Positions 63,763 to 64,000 of a stretch of 64,000 bases of DNA are shown piece by piece. The position numbers and the translations under genes are program-made. The notes under the pieces were generated by a model, which was not told the DNA's origin, ran no database searches, and worked only from the letters and a program-made list of their open reading frames with translations. Position 1 is the first letter of the stretch. Every line of letters begins with the position of its first letter. This DNA comes from Vibrio superstes (GTDB lineage Bacteria > Pseudomonadota > Gammaproteobacteria > Enterobacterales > Vibrionaceae), in the NCBI RefSeq assembly GCF_003569005.1, contig NZ_BCUR01000004.1:1266003-1330002 (forward strand), in the 5' to 3' direction.

Positions 63763-64000
63763 ATAAATTCCCCTTTGTAAGTTACAACCGATAAGTCATT
63801 CATTTCATCAAAGCATCATTTTGCTTACTTCTAGTCATGCCTACAATCTGTTTGCGGGGTGGGAAATATTATATTTTTGCAGGCAAGATTATTGCTCTCT
63901 CCGTATCAGTATCAGTAATAGAAATCAAAACTTACAATTCGCATTGGGGAACGATTGCACCGTTTAATCTATCTACTGTGGTGCATGTAAATGGTTGATA
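63763..64000. other. Right flank, no gene seen
   Basis: Begins with the right half of the interrupted dispersed repeat (AAATTCCCCTTTGTAAGTTAC). The rest is AT-rich and holds no recognisable gene before the window ends. Confidence 0.5.

Overview
The window looks like chromosomal DNA of a gammaproteobacterium of the family Vibrionaceae, most likely the genus Vibrio. Several things point there: a complete trp operon with split trpG/trpD and fused trpCF beside rnm(yciV)-yciO-rluB, a yciB-yciA-yciI-aspS cluster carrying an AspS-type type II secretion pilotin, small proteins typical of vibrios (VF530 type, Trp-rich TIGR02450 type, RRF_GI type), and intergenic GTCAT..GGAATGAC palindromes common in vibrio genomes. 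The species cannot be fixed from sequence alone.

1-39 kb is mostly ordinary core genome. It begins with the 3' part of fpr, several small conserved proteins, an L16 arginine hydroxylase (roxA), a 14-unit tandem array of 79-bp double-hairpin repeats (5263-6365), an RNA methyltransferase, metC, cardiolipin synthase, a translationally coupled pseudouridine synthase/methyltransferase pair and the yciBAI-aspS operon. A TetR-MDR oxidoreductase pair has a striking double operator (13588-13640). A dicarboxylate symporter precedes the trp operon (18946-26045, minus strand), which has its whole control apparatus: a TrpR operator inside the promoter, a WRWW leader peptide, an antiterminator and an attenuator. 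rnm, yciO, rluB, a thioredoxin-like protein, several unknowns, PhzF, ldhA, a delta-9 desaturase with a FabR-like site, and an exported metallo-beta-lactamase-fold hydrolase follow.

39-50 kb is accessory in character. It has an Old Yellow Enzyme/LysR pair, orphan ORFs, an HNH nuclease gene whose catalytic motif has been shifted out of frame, an unrecognised lipoprotein, tyrS with a LuxR-type regulator, a decayed group II intron, and scattered copies of a short palindromic repeat.

49-61 kb holds a divergent second PurA with its own LysR regulator. That regulator abuts a sugar catabolic cluster: DeoR regulator, two PfkB kinases (the first with an altered catalytic motif), an AlsE-like epimerase, a ribose-type ABC importer (binding protein, double ATPase, permease), an SDR dehydrogenase and a HAD phosphatase. 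The set fits import, phosphorylation and epimerisation of a rare sugar such as allose or a relative; the substrate is an inference. 61-64 kb holds a 5'-truncated IS5-type transposase gene and an intact IS1202-like element (62004-63745) with a perfect 17-bp target duplication and iterated terminal motifs, inserted inside a copy of the dispersed repeat.

No rRNA, tRNA or CRISPR array was seen. The most unusual signals are the 79-bp array, the TetR double operator, the frame-shifted HNH motif, the unequal kinase pair and the IS inside a dispersed repeat.
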